DNA from: an uncultured bacterium
GTDB taxonomy: Bacteria > Bacteroidota > Bacteroidia > Bacteroidales > Muribaculaceae
Assembly: GCA_905214735.1 (NCBI GenBank)
Contig: CAJMNI010000003.1
Span: 50,026-114,025, forward strand
Length of the DNA stretch: 64,000 bases
Reading direction: 5' to 3'
Shown: positions 1-9,747 of the stretch, piece by piece
Layout of the letters: every line of letters starts with the position of its first letter
How positions within the stretch are numbered: the first letter of the stretch is position 1
Program-made: the position numbers and the translations under genes
Notes under the pieces: generated by a model
What the model was told of the DNA's origin: nothing
The model's database searches: none
Seen by the model: only the letters and a program-made list of their open reading frames with translations

Positions 1-54
1 TATCCGATTATCCTTAGTAGATGCTTCCAAGAGCCTGTTCTACTCTTTCAAACA

Positions 55-62
55 CAAAAATA
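55..62 (-). promoter_or_regulatory. possible -7 box for a gene left of the window
   Basis: Read on the minus strand this is TATTTTTG, matching TAnnTTTG. No minus-strand start codon is obvious between it and base 1, so any gene it serves begins outside the window. A single box with no clear -33 element is weak evidence. Confidence 0.3.
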
Positions 63-116
63 ATAAAAATAACCGACACTTGCGACATAATTTAACCATA
101 CTACCGAATAAATCGC

Positions 117-124
117 TAAATTTG
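117..124 (+). promoter_or_regulatory. -7 box of the flavin reductase gene
   Basis: TAAATTTG matches the Bacteroidetes TAnnTTTG box and lies 32 bases before the ATG at 157. No good TTTG -33 element is seen at the usual distance. Confidence 0.5.
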
Positions 125-156
125 CAAAGAAATGCAAAAATATTAATACCCGAACT

Positions 157-726
157 ATGGCAAAAGTATCCTGGCGACCCGGCACCATGATTTATCCTCT
201 TCCGGCAGTATTGGTAACGGCCGGCGACAATCCCGAAGAATGGACGATGCTCACAGTGGCATGGGCCGGAACCGTATGCTCCGACCCGGCAATGTGCTAT
301 ATTTCAGTGCGCAAGGAGCGCAACACTTTCCCCATCCTGATGCGCACCATGGAGTTCACCATCAATCTCACCACCGCCGACATGGCTCGCGCAACCGACT
401 GGGCCGGTGTCCGTTCGGGCCGCGACTACGACAAATGGAAAGAGACCGGGCTGACACCGATTCCCGGCGAAACCGTGAAATCCCCCACTATCCTCGAGTC
501 GCCCCTTTCCATCGAATGCCGGGTGAAATCAGTCACCGACCTCGGCAGTCACCATTTCTTCCTTGCAGAAGTGATCAACGTCCGTGCCGACGAATCGCTC
601 ATCGACCCCGAATCGGGACGCTTCTGCCTCGAAAAGAGCGGTCTGATGGCCTACGTCCACGGCCATTATTACCGTCTCGGCGAGATGATCGGCAAATTCG
701 GTTTCTCCGTCAAAAAGGAGAAATAA
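157..726 (+). CDS. flavin reductase family protein
   Basis: A 189-residue protein of the flavin reductase-like FMN-binding split-barrel family, which binds FMN and transfers electrons from NAD(P)H to flavin or to a partner protein. The whole length is one domain: an N-terminal segment (WRPGTMIYPLPAVLVTAG), the VAWAGTVCSDPAMCYISVR strand pair, and a C-terminal section ending in HYYRLGE, usual in these proteins. There is no signal peptide, so it should be cytoplasmic. It stands alone behind its own promoter. The substrate or partner cannot be told from sequence. The family is confident, the physiological role unknown. Confidence 0.85.
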   Translation: MAKVSWRPGTMIYPLPAVLVTAGDNPEEWTMLTVAWAGTVCSDPAMCYISVRKERNTFPILMRTMEFTINLTTADMARATDWAGVRSGRDYDKWKETGLTPIPGETVKSPTILESPLSIECRVKSVTDLGSHHFFLAEVINVRADESLIDPESGRFCLEKSGLMAYVHGHYYRLGEMIGKFGFSVKKEK

Positions 727-788
727 AAACGGAGAACAAGCCCCATAAGGTGAAAAGCAACACGGAGAAATAGGCCGTTTGCGCTTTT

Positions 789-822
789 TTTGCGGCAATT
801 ACGCAGATTTTGATTATCTTTG
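789..822 (+). promoter_or_regulatory. promoter of the class A PBP gene
   Basis: TTTG at 789-792 and TATCTTTG at 815-822 are separated by 22 bp. The box overlaps an in-frame TTG at 820, which therefore cannot be the start codon; translation must begin at the ATG at 847 or 862. Confidence 0.65.
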
Positions 823-861
823 CATCTGCTACTGCCGTGTATTTGGATGGCAGACCTCTAT

Positions 862-3360
862 ATGAAAGAAAACAACAATATATACAACGCTGAGCTGGAG
901 GAATTTGGCCCCATGCCCGGAAAGAGCCGGAAACGGATTAAAAGAAACCGCGCAATCGTGCGCTGGCTCTGGATCTCATTCCTATCCATCGGCTTCACAA
1001 TTTTCCTGTTTCTGTTGCTTATCTACAACGGTGTGATCGGATATATGCCTCCCATCGAGGAACTTGAAGATCCCCACAACAAGCTGGCCTCGCTCGTCTA
1101 CGCCTCCGACGGCACCACCGAGCTCGGCCGCTACTATTACGGCAGCGGCAACCGCGTCTATACCGACTACAACGGCATCTCAACCCATGTTATCAACGCC
1201 CTGATCGCCACCGAAGACGTGCGCTTCAAGGAGCATTCCGGAATCGACTTCAAGGCCCTCGGACGAACCGGCTTCAAAACCGTGCTGATGGGCGACAAGT
1301 CGTCGGGCGGTGCGTCGACCATCACCCAGCAGCTCGCCAAACAACTCTATACCCAGCCCTCGGCAAACATTTTCAAACGAGCCCTCCAGAAACCTATCGA
1401 ATGGATGATCGCCGTAAAGCTCGAGCGATGCTACACGAAAGATGAGATCATCAACATGTATCTCAACCGTTTCGACTTCCTCAACAACGCCGTCGGCATC
1501 AAGACGGCAGCCAATGTCTATTTCGGCAAAGAACCGAAAGACCTTAACATCCAGGAGTCGGCGATGCTCGTCGGAATGCTGAAGAATCCCAGCTATTTCA
1601 ATCCGCTTCGCCATGAGGAACGCACCCGCGAACGTCGCAACGTCGTGCTCGACCAGATGGCCAAAGCCGGTTTTATATCGCAGGCCGAAGCAGACTCGGT
1701 CAAAGAGCTTCCCATCGAACTCGACTATCATAAGGTGGACCATAAGGAGGGGGCCGCCCCTTATCTTCGCGAACAGATCCGCAAGATGATGACAGCCCAG
1801 AAACCGGTGCGTCCCAAACGCGGAAACTACGACAACGAAGTCGCATATCATGTCGCTCTCGGAGCTTACAACACCGACTCCCTCCTCTGGGAGGAGAATC
1901 CCCTCTACGGCTGGATAGCCAAAAACCCGAAGCCCGACGGATCTTTCTATGATCTCTATACCGACGGATTGCGCATCTACACCTCGATCGACCTGACGAT
2001 GCAGCAATATGCCGAAGAGGCTGTCCACGAGCATCTCGGCGGATACCTGCAGCCTGCGTTTGAGAATGAAAAACGCGGCAGCCGCACAGGCCCTTACACC
2101 TCCAACCCCAACGAGCTGAGCTACAAGGGAGTGCAGCGACTGATCAAGAATGCGATCCGCCAGACCGAGCGCTACCGCACGATGAAACAGGCCGGTTATT
2201 CCGAATCGGAAATCGACCGCGCTTTCCATACAAAATATGAGATGGATGTCTTCGCCTACGTGAAGGAGACAAAAGTCGACGAACGCGGACGCCGCTCCAC
2301 CAACATCGTGCCCGGTTCGAAGACCGTGACCATGACCCCCTACGACTCGCTCCTCTACATGAAGACCATCCTGCGCACCGGCCTCATGAGTATGGATCCT
2401 GTCACAGGCTATGTCAAGGCATACGTCGGCGGCCCCGACTTCACCCATTTCCAGTATGACATGGTGTCGCGCGGACGCCGCCAGATCGGTTCGACCGCCA
2501 AGCCGTTCCTCTACACGCTCGCCATGGAACAGGAGTTCACCCCATGCTCGATGTTCAGCAACACCCAGCCCGTCTTCGGCAACTGGGCGCCGCGAAACTC
2601 CAGCCGCGCCCGTGTCGGCCAGATGGTCGACCTCCGATGGGCACTCACCAACTCCAACAACTGGATCTCGGCCCGCCTCGTGCATGAACTCACTCCCGGC
2701 GCTCTCGCCAACAAGATGAGAATGTTCGGTATCTCCGGTTATATCGACGCCACTCTCCCGCTCTGCCTCGGAACGGTCGACGTCCCGGTAGGACAGATGG
2801 TCGCCGCCTACACCGCCTTCGCCAACAAAGGTATCCGCGTCGACCCGATTTTCGTGACCCGAATCGAAGACAACCAGGGGAACATCATCTATTCCGCAGT
2901 GCCCCACCGCACAGAGGTCACCTCCGAAGACGCCTACTATAAGATCGTGTCTATTCTGCTCAACGTGGTCGACAGCGGTACGGGCGCAAGCCTCCGCTCA
3001 CGTTACGGCATCACGGCGCAGATGGGCGGCAAAACCGGTACGACCAACTCCAACTCCGACTCCTGGTTCATGGGATTCACTCCCGACCTCGTCACCGGAG
3101 TCTGGGTAGGCGGTGAAGAACGCTACATCCACTTCAACTCCATGGCTTTCGGCCAGGGTGCCAAAGCGGCTCTCCCGATCTACGGACTTTATATGAAGAA
3201 GGTCTACGCCGACCCGAGACTTCCCTATTCGCAAGATGCCAAATTCGACTTCCCCGAAGGCCTCGACCTCTGCAATTCGGGAAGTGAATCCTACAGCTCA
3301 TACGAAGAGGATGCAGGTCCGACCGAGACGACCGAATCTGTGGAAGGAATATTCGAATAA
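862..3360 (+). CDS. class A penicillin-binding protein (PBP1A-type)
   Basis: A bifunctional peptidoglycan synthase of about 832 residues. A short cytoplasmic N-terminus and one membrane anchor (WLWISFLSIGFTIFLFLLL) are followed by a GT51 transglycosylase domain with EDVRFKEHSGID, GGASTITQQLAKQL and DEIINMYLNRFDF. The transpeptidase domain has the catalytic serine motif GSTAK, the S-x-N-type motif SNN, and KTGT followed by TNSNSDSWF. It polymerises lipid II glycan strands and cross-links the peptides outside the inner membrane. I prefer the ATG at 862; 847 is also possible, and both lie just after the promoter. The stop shares a base with the next ATG, so the downstream secreted protein is likely co-translated. 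Confidence 0.95.
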   Translation: MKENNNIYNAELEEFGPMPGKSRKRIKRNRAIVRWLWISFLSIGFTIFLFLLLIYNGVIGYMPPIEELEDPHNKLASLVYASDGTTELGRYYYGSGNRVYTDYNGISTHVINALIATEDVRFKEHSGIDFKALGRTGFKTVLMGDKSSGGASTITQQLAKQLYTQPSANIFKRALQKPIEWMIAVKLERCYTKDEIINMYLNRFDFLNNAVGIKTAANVYFGKEPKDLNIQESAMLVGMLKNPSYFNPLRHEERTRERRNVVLDQMAKAGFISQAEADSVKELPIELDYHKVDHKEGAAPYLREQIRKMMTAQKPVRPKRGNYDNEVAYHVALGAYNTDSLLWEENPLYGWIAKNPKPDGSFYDLYTDGLRIYTSIDLTMQQYAEEAVHEHLGGYLQPAFENEKRGSRTGPYTSNPNELSYKGVQRLIKNAIRQTERYRTMKQAGYSESEIDRAFHTKYEMDVFAYVKETKVDERGRRSTNIVPGSKTVTMTPYDSLLYMKTILRTGLMSMDPVTGYVKAYVGGPDFTHFQYDMVSRGRRQIGSTAKPFLYTLAMEQEFTPCSMFSNTQPVFGNWAPRNSSRARVGQMVDLRWALTNSNNWISARLVHELTPGALANKMRMFGISGYIDATLPLCLGTVDVPVGQMVAAYTAFANKGIRVDPIFVTRIEDNQGNIIYSAVPHRTEVTSEDAYYKIVSILLNVVDSGTGASLRSRYGITAQMGGKTGTTNSNSDSWFMGFTPDLVTGVWVGGEERYIHFNSMAFGQGAKAALPIYGLYMKKVYADPRLPYSQDAKFDFPEGLDLCNSGSESYSSYEEDAGPTETTESVEGIFE

Positions 3361-4616
3361 TGAAGGCTATGAAAATATCTCAGGCTCTTATTGCGGCGAC
3401 ACTGATGATTGTCGCCGCAATCATTCCGGCTCCCGCGCAAAACGTAGCGCCCGTCGACGCCCCCGCTTATGTCAATCCTACCGGCGACAAGTTCCCGATT
3501 GTGGCCTGGGGATCGTTCAACACCCGCAAGTTTATCAATCATCAGCAGTTTCAGATTCTCGCCGACTGCGGTTTTACCATCGCTAAAGGCTATATGTCTC
3601 CCGAGCTAACCGACACGGCTCTCGCTGCCATGAGGGGAACCGGGCTAAAGATGATGCTCGACATGGGAGTAACCAGGGATCCGAAGACCGCGCCACGCGC
3701 TTTCCGGAGATTCGCCGGCGACCCCGACGTCTGCGGATTTTTCCTCGGCGACGAACCCGGAGCCGATCTTTTCGAAAGATATGCCAGCCTGATCAAGGAG
3801 AGCTATGCGGTCGATCCAAAAGCGATCGCCCTTGCCAACCTCTTGCCATCTTACGCCCCGACAAAAGCACTGAAGGCAGCTTCTTTCTACGACTATTTCG
3901 ACAAATTCTGCGAGATTGCCAATCCCAATGTCGTATCCTATGATTTCTATCCCATCATAGAGAAAGATGGAGAGATAATCCTGCGCAACAATTTCTACAA
4001 AGACCTCGAGGAGGCTTCCGAGATATGCCGCAAGCGCAATGTAAGGCTCTGGACATTCTATCTCGCCGCCGGCCATCTCGTTTATCCCAATCCGACGAAA
4101 GGAATGCTCTTCCTCGAAGCTTTCTCCGGACTCGCCTACGGCGCGCAGGGTTTCCTCGCATATTCCTATGCATGGTATAAGGTCTCGGATTTTGAATTCA
4201 CATGCTTCCCGATCGACGAGAACGGAAGAAAGACGAAATACTGGTATAGGGTCAGCGACCTCAACCATCAGATTCAGGCGCTCGCCCCGGTGTTCCTCGG
4301 CTGCAAGGTGCTCAAGGTGCGCCACATCGGCGACCGGATTCCCGCAGGCACCAAACGCCTCAGCGCAGGCGACCTTCCCCGCAAAATCTCAAGAGTCGAA
4401 TCGAACGGAATCGGCGTGGTTGTCTCTCATCTCACCAACCATGGACGCCACTATATGCTCATTGTCAACCGCGACTTCCAGAACAAGCAGCGGATCAACC
4501 TGACGATGACCGCAGACGTGGTAAGGCTAAATTCCGAAGGGAAACGCTCCACCAAAAGCCGCACCGACATCAACCTCGAGCCCGGAGGATACGCCCTCTT
4601 CACCTGGACTGAATGA
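3360..4616 (+). CDS. secreted TIM-barrel protein, glycoside hydrolase-like
   Basis: A 418-residue protein with a clear N-terminal signal peptide (hydrophobic stretch ending near PAPAQ), so exported. The body looks like a (beta/alpha)8 glycosidase: repeated beta-strand/helix units, FFLGDEPG about a third of the way in (possible acid/base glutamate), VVSYDFYPII, and a C-terminal beta domain ending GGYALFTW. I cannot name the family or substrate. The ATG overlaps the stop codon of the upstream PBP gene (TAATG), which suggests translational coupling and perhaps a cell-envelope job. It converges on tilS with only 8 bases between stops. Hydrolase activity is inferred from fold-like features only. 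Confidence 0.6.
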   Translation: MKAMKISQALIAATLMIVAAIIPAPAQNVAPVDAPAYVNPTGDKFPIVAWGSFNTRKFINHQQFQILADCGFTIAKGYMSPELTDTALAAMRGTGLKMMLDMGVTRDPKTAPRAFRRFAGDPDVCGFFLGDEPGADLFERYASLIKESYAVDPKAIALANLLPSYAPTKALKAASFYDYFDKFCEIANPNVVSYDFYPIIEKDGEIILRNNFYKDLEEASEICRKRNVRLWTFYLAAGHLVYPNPTKGMLFLEAFSGLAYGAQGFLAYSYAWYKVSDFEFTCFPIDENGRKTKYWYRVSDLNHQIQALAPVFLGCKVLKVRHIGDRIPAGTKRLSAGDLPRKISRVESNGIGVVVSHLTNHGRHYMLIVNRDFQNKQRINLTMTADVVRLNSEGKRSTKSRTDINLEPGGYALFTWTE

Positions 4617-4624
4617 CCTCTTTT

Positions 4625-5983
4625 TTACCGTGCCAAAATAATATGCAGAGGATTTTCGGCCGAGGGCTTTATTAGGGAATGCCTTGACCGCTTGAGGCCG
4701 GGAAGCCACAGGATCTTTCCGTCGCGGCGATCGCACATTATCCATTGGCGCCGTTTCTGCTCAATCGAATATTTGGCATCTTTCATTATCTTGCTGACAA
4801 GCTGACGCCCTTTCATTCCGAGCGGTTCAATCATATCCCCCTCCCGCCAATGACGGAATTCTATCTCTCCGGCAGGGATATCCCCCCAGAATTCATCGTT
4901 CCCTTTCGCTTTCATCTCCCGCTTTAGGTCAATAAATGACCCGACAATTGGCGGCAGACTCTCTATGCGGAAGGGATGGTCACCATCGGCTCCTTTCGGA
5001 TTTTCGGCAGCCGGATCTTCAATCGAATCATCTGTGAAGAATCTAAGGGAATCGCGCTGAGTCGCAATGCACCCATCTTCGACTCGCCAAATCTTCCCGG
5101 GCAGAATATTGCCGCTCGTCAACGTGCGTGCGATCTCTTCGCAAACCGTCGGAGAAGCCCCGTAACGGCTGGCAAAACGATAGACCGTCCAATCCGGAGA
5201 GGCCGATTTCATGACAGCGTCATAAGAGATGGCATCTCCCTGAATCAGCACCTCCTCAATCGAACGGAGCATCCTCTCTTCTGTCTGCATGCGCATGGCC
5301 GTGCGCGCGAGCACACTTCTGATTCCGGGCCAACGCTCTTCGATATCGGGTAGAATCTTATGGCGGATATAATTGCGCCGGTAATCTATGGAGAGATTGG
5401 TGGAATCAGTGACGAAATCCCGGTTGATTTCCCTCAGATATTCCTCTATTTCTGATCTGGAAGTGGAGAGGAGCGGCCGGAGAATTTCTCCGGTGTCTTC
5501 GAGCATTCCGCAAAGTCCGCGCACTCCCGCTCCCCGGAAAAGGTGAAGGAGCAGAGTTTCGGCCTGATCGTCGGAATTGTGTGCTACTGCGATCCTCTCG
5601 GCTCCCCGCTCGGCCATTATCTCGCGGAAAATGGCATAGCGGGTGTCGCGGCATGCCGTCTCGACCGAACATTTATGCTCAGCCTGATAAGCTGCGACAT
5701 CGACATCGCGCACAATAAGGTTCACGCCACACTGTCGGCATACGTCACGCGTAAACACTTCGTCGCGGTCGCTCTCTTCCCCTCGCAGATGAAAATTGCA
5801 ATGCACCGCCGTAACCTCCGCCCCGTCGCTCACAAGGAGCCTGAGCAGCGCCACCGAATCTGCACCGCCACTGACCCCGGCCAGCACCTTCCGGACGTCC
5901 GCTCTGCCAAGCGATTCCCTGACCCTGTTTTCAAGAATTGCAGAAAGATTCCTTCTCTCTTTCATAATTTTTTCCTTTTCCAA
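4625..5983 (-). CDS. tilS: tRNA(Ile)-lysidine synthase
   Basis: This enzyme attaches lysine to C34 of the CAU-anticodon isoleucine tRNA, changing decoding from AUG to AUA, and is essential in most bacteria. The 452-residue protein has the PP-loop ATP site SGGADS near residue 40, followed by AVHCNFHLRGEES, HNSDDQAETLLLHLFRG and RNYIRHKILP, all typical of TilS. A C-terminal domain (GMKGRQLVSKIMKDAK... WLPG) completes the family architecture. A second in-frame ATG six codons in (5965) could be the true start. The gene points away from rubrerythrin. The region between them carries a CCTAAAA heptamer repeat and no convincing promoter for tilS. Confidence 0.95.
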   Translation of the reverse strand: MEKEKIMKERRNLSAILENRVRESLGRADVRKVLAGVSGGADSVALLRLLVSDGAEVTAVHCNFHLRGEESDRDEVFTRDVCRQCGVNLIVRDVDVAAYQAEHKCSVETACRDTRYAIFREIMAERGAERIAVAHNSDDQAETLLLHLFRGAGVRGLCGMLEDTGEILRPLLSTSRSEIEEYLREINRDFVTDSTNLSIDYRRNYIRHKILPDIEERWPGIRSVLARTAMRMQTEERMLRSIEEVLIQGDAISYDAVMKSASPDWTVYRFASRYGASPTVCEEIARTLTSGNILPGKIWRVEDGCIATQRDSLRFFTDDSIEDPAAENPKGADGDHPFRIESLPPIVGSFIDLKREMKAKGNDEFWGDIPAGEIEFRHWREGDMIEPLGMKGRQLVSKIMKDAKYSIEQKRRQWIMCDRRDGKILWLPGLKRSRHSLIKPSAENPLHIILAR

Positions 5984-6026
5984 GACCGTAAGCCATTACG
6001 TCAGGCCAAAGTACTAAGGCTTATAA

Positions 6027-6061
6027 CCTAAAACCTAAAACCTGAAGCCTAAAACCTAACA
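6027..6061 (+). repeat. CCTAAAA heptamer tandem repeat
   Basis: Five 7-bp units in a row: CCTAAAA, CCTAAAA, CCTGAAG, CCTAAAA, CCTAACA. It lies between the divergent tilS and rubrerythrin genes. The same heptamer family occurs at 49354-49403 and, in shorter form, at 26471-26499. Confidence 0.85.
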
Positions 6062-6122
6062 ACACTTACAAATTTAACCAATTTTTTGTAAATCCCATGT
6101 TTTATTTAACGAATAAATTTGC

Positions 6123-6130
6123 TATCTTTG
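6123..6130 (+). promoter_or_regulatory. -7 box of the rubrerythrin gene
   Basis: TATCTTTG is an exact TAnnTTTG match, 45 bases before the ATG. The -33 region is T-rich but has no perfect TTTG. Confidence 0.65.
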
Positions 6131-6175
6131 CAATCCAAAACGAAACATATCCAACAAATAAAATAGAAATAAGAA

Positions 6176-6733
6176 ATGGCAAAGAAATGGATTTGCACCG
6201 TATGCGGCTATATCGCAGAAGGTGAAGAAGCACCCGAAAAATGCCCGCAGTGCGGCGCTCCCCGTTCGAAATTCAAAGAGCTCGATCCCGAAAGCGCTCT
6301 TCAGTTCGTAACAGAGCATGAGATCGGCGTAGCCAAAGGCACAGGCGAGGAGATGATCAAAGACCTCAACACTCACTTCATGGGCGAATGCACGGAAGTA
6401 GGAATGTATCTCGCAATGTCGCGTCAGGCTGACCGCGAGGGTTATCCCGAAATCGCAGAGGCTTTCAAGCGCTATGCATGGGAAGAGGCAGAGCACGCCG
6501 CCAAGTTTGCCGAGCTCCTCGGTGACATGGTTTGGGACACCAAGACCAACCTCGACAAGCGCATGCACGCTGAGGCAGGCGCCAACGCCGACAAGATGCG
6601 CATCGCCAAAAACGCCAAAGAGGCAGGCCTCGACGCTATCCACGACACAGTTCACGAGATGGCAAAAGACGAAGCTCGCCACGGTCGCGGTTTCGCAGGT
6701 CTCTACGAGCGTTATTTCGGTTCGAAGAAATAA
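6176..6733 (+). CDS. rubrerythrin with N-terminal rubredoxin domain
   Basis: A 185-residue 'reverse' rubrerythrin, an NADH-linked peroxidase that removes hydrogen peroxide in anaerobes. Residues 1-35 form a rubredoxin-like iron site (CTVCGY and CPQCGAP). The rest is a ferritin-like four-helix domain with di-iron ligands in the E-H motifs (MGECTEVGMY, EEAEHAAKF, DEARHGRGF). In classical rubrerythrin the rubredoxin is at the C-terminus; here the order is swapped, a known variant. It has its own promoter and hairpin terminator, so it is a single-gene unit, as expected for an oxidative-stress protein in a strict anaerobe. Confidence 0.93.
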   Translation: MAKKWICTVCGYIAEGEEAPEKCPQCGAPRSKFKELDPESALQFVTEHEIGVAKGTGEEMIKDLNTHFMGECTEVGMYLAMSRQADREGYPEIAEAFKRYAWEEAEHAAKFAELLGDMVWDTKTNLDKRMHAEAGANADKMRIAKNAKEAGLDAIHDTVHEMAKDEARHGRGFAGLYERYFGSKK

Positions 6734-6759
6734 TGCATCATTCACGCATTTTCTAACCA

Positions 6760-6805
6760 ATGTTCCGCACGCGGGGTCATCCCGGGTGCGGAACATTCCG
6801 TTTAT
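6760..6805 (+). terminator. hairpin terminator after rubrerythrin
   Basis: An 11-bp perfect stem (ATGTTCCGCAC with GTGCGGAACAT) holds a second small GC stem in its loop. The T-rich tail is short, so termination strength is uncertain. Confidence 0.65.
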
Positions 6806-6847
6806 TCTCACCTTATCTAAAAACAGATATCATAAAAACAGATTGAA

Positions 6848-7264
6848 ATGGGAAGAATAATGGCGATTGATTTCGGCAGGAAGCGCTCCGGCGTGGCCGT
6901 TACCGACACGCTCCGGATTGTTGCCAACTCGCTGCCTGCTGTGCGCACATGCGATCTGCTCGACTTTATAAAGGATTATTGCAGCCGCGAACCGGTCGAT
7001 CTCATCCTCATGGGAGAACCGCGCACCATGCGGGGCGAAGAGTCGGAATCGATGCGCTATATAAAACCCTTCTTAGGACTTCTGCGCCGCGAACTTCCCG
7101 AAATGAAAATCGAAATGTGCGACGAACGGTTCACATCCGTCATCGCCCATCGCGAAATGCTCGCCGCCGGCTTCAAGAAAAGCGACCGCCAGCGCAAAGG
7201 TCTCGCCGACGAGATGTCGGCCGTAATCATCCTCAACACCTGGCTCGAAACCCACAATCCCTGA
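6848..7264 (+). CDS. ruvX: RuvX/YqgF-family putative pre-16S rRNA nuclease
   Basis: A 138-residue RNase H-fold protein of the YqgF/RuvX family, thought to process the 5' end of 16S rRNA and earlier annotated as a Holliday junction resolvase. Family motifs are present: MAIDFGRKRSGVAVTD at the N-terminus with the first catalytic aspartate, DLILMGEPR, CDERFTS, and a late acidic position in LADEMSAVIIL. Length is typical. It sits between the rubrerythrin terminator and the def promoter. No clear promoter box is visible just upstream, so it may depend on read-through or an atypical promoter. Confidence 0.92.
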   Translation: MGRIMAIDFGRKRSGVAVTDTLRIVANSLPAVRTCDLLDFIKDYCSREPVDLILMGEPRTMRGEESESMRYIKPFLGLLRRELPEMKIEMCDERFTSVIAHREMLAAGFKKSDRQRKGLADEMSAVIILNTWLETHNP

Positions 7265-7300
7265 CATTCCTCCGAGATTCCTCCGAGAGGTCTCCCGCGA

Positions 7301-7332
7301 TTTGGTTGTATGCGGAATTTTGAGTAATTTTG
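7301..7332 (+). promoter_or_regulatory. promoter of def
   Basis: TTTG at 7301-7304, a 20-bp spacer and TAATTTTG at 7325-7332 match the consensus. A TTG at 7302 sits inside the -33 element, so the real start of def is the ATG at 7350. Confidence 0.8.
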
Positions 7333-7349
7333 CACAAAATTTCAGCATA

Positions 7350-7907
7350 ATGGTATTACCGGTTTATTTATACGGTCACCCCGTGCTTCGCAAGGAAGCC
7401 GAAGACATAGAATCAGACTATCCCGATCTCGAAAAGCTCATCAAAGACATGTTCGAGACGATGTATTTCACCGACGGCGTCGGCCTCGCCGCCCCGCAGA
7501 TAGGCAAAGCGATCGCCGTGATCGTGATCGACGGTTCGCCGGTGGCCGAAGAATTCCCCGAATGCAAGGACTCCAAGATGGTCTTCATCAATCCGCAGCT
7601 CGAAGTGATCGAGGACGAAGCCCCGGTGTCGAGAGCCGAAGGATGCCTCTCGCTTCCCGGTCTGACGGAAAACGTGAAGCGCGTGGAGCATATCCGTTTC
7701 AACTGGCTTGACGAGAATTTCCAGGAACACGAGCAGGAATTCCGCGGATTCCTCGCCCGCATTATCCAGCATGAATACGACCATCTTCTCGGCATGGTCT
7801 ATACCGACCGCATCTCCCCCATCCGCAAGCAGATGATCCGCAACAAGCTCAACAACATGGCCCGCGGAAAAGTGAAATGCGACTACAGAACTGTTCACGC
7901 TAAATAA
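7350..7907 (+). CDS. def: peptide deformylase
   Basis: Removes the N-formyl group from nascent proteins with a bound metal ion. The 185-residue protein has all three signature motifs: GVGLAAPQIG, EGCLSLPG (metal-binding cysteine) and QHEYDHLLG (two metal-binding histidines and the catalytic glutamate). The ATG at 7350 (MVLPVYLYGHPVLRKEA) fits both the family N-terminus and the promoter position; any longer reading would start inside the promoter. ettA follows 21 bases downstream, so the two are probably co-transcribed, grouping nascent-chain processing with a translation factor. Confidence 0.96.
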   Translation: MVLPVYLYGHPVLRKEAEDIESDYPDLEKLIKDMFETMYFTDGVGLAAPQIGKAIAVIVIDGSPVAEEFPECKDSKMVFINPQLEVIEDEAPVSRAEGCLSLPGLTENVKRVEHIRFNWLDENFQEHEQEFRGFLARIIQHEYDHLLGMVYTDRISPIRKQMIRNKLNNMARGKVKCDYRTVHAK

Positions 7908-7928
7908 CCACGCCCTAACACATCAATC

Positions 7929-9614
<1,686 letters not shown>

Positions 9615-9635
9615 TAGCAAAGCCATGACTTGCCG

Positions 9636-9665
9636 GCAAACCCATTGCCGGCAGGTTTGCTTTAT
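9636..9665 (+). terminator. hairpin terminator after ettA
   Basis: GCAAACC at 9636-9642 pairs with GGTTTGC at 9654-9660, followed by TTTATT. The loop contains a second copy of the palindrome TGCCGGCA, so alternative pairings exist. Confidence 0.6.
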
Positions 9666-9747
9666 TGCCGGCTTCCGGCTTTATTATATAAAAGATAGAT
9701 ATTATTAAGGTTTATAGGTATTTAAGGTAAAAAAACAGAAACTGCTA

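Noticed and set aside
820..861. N-terminal extension of the PBP from TTG at 820
   Set aside because: The codon lies inside the TATCTTTG promoter box, upstream of any plausible transcript start.
1180..2907. 575-codon open frame opposite the PBP gene
   Set aside because: The overlapped region contains the conserved transglycosylase and transpeptidase motifs on the plus strand; the shadow frame has no recognisable start signal or domain.
6027..6061. CRISPR array
   Set aside because: Units are 7 bp without spacers, and no cas genes are in the window. The same reasoning excludes the other short arrays.
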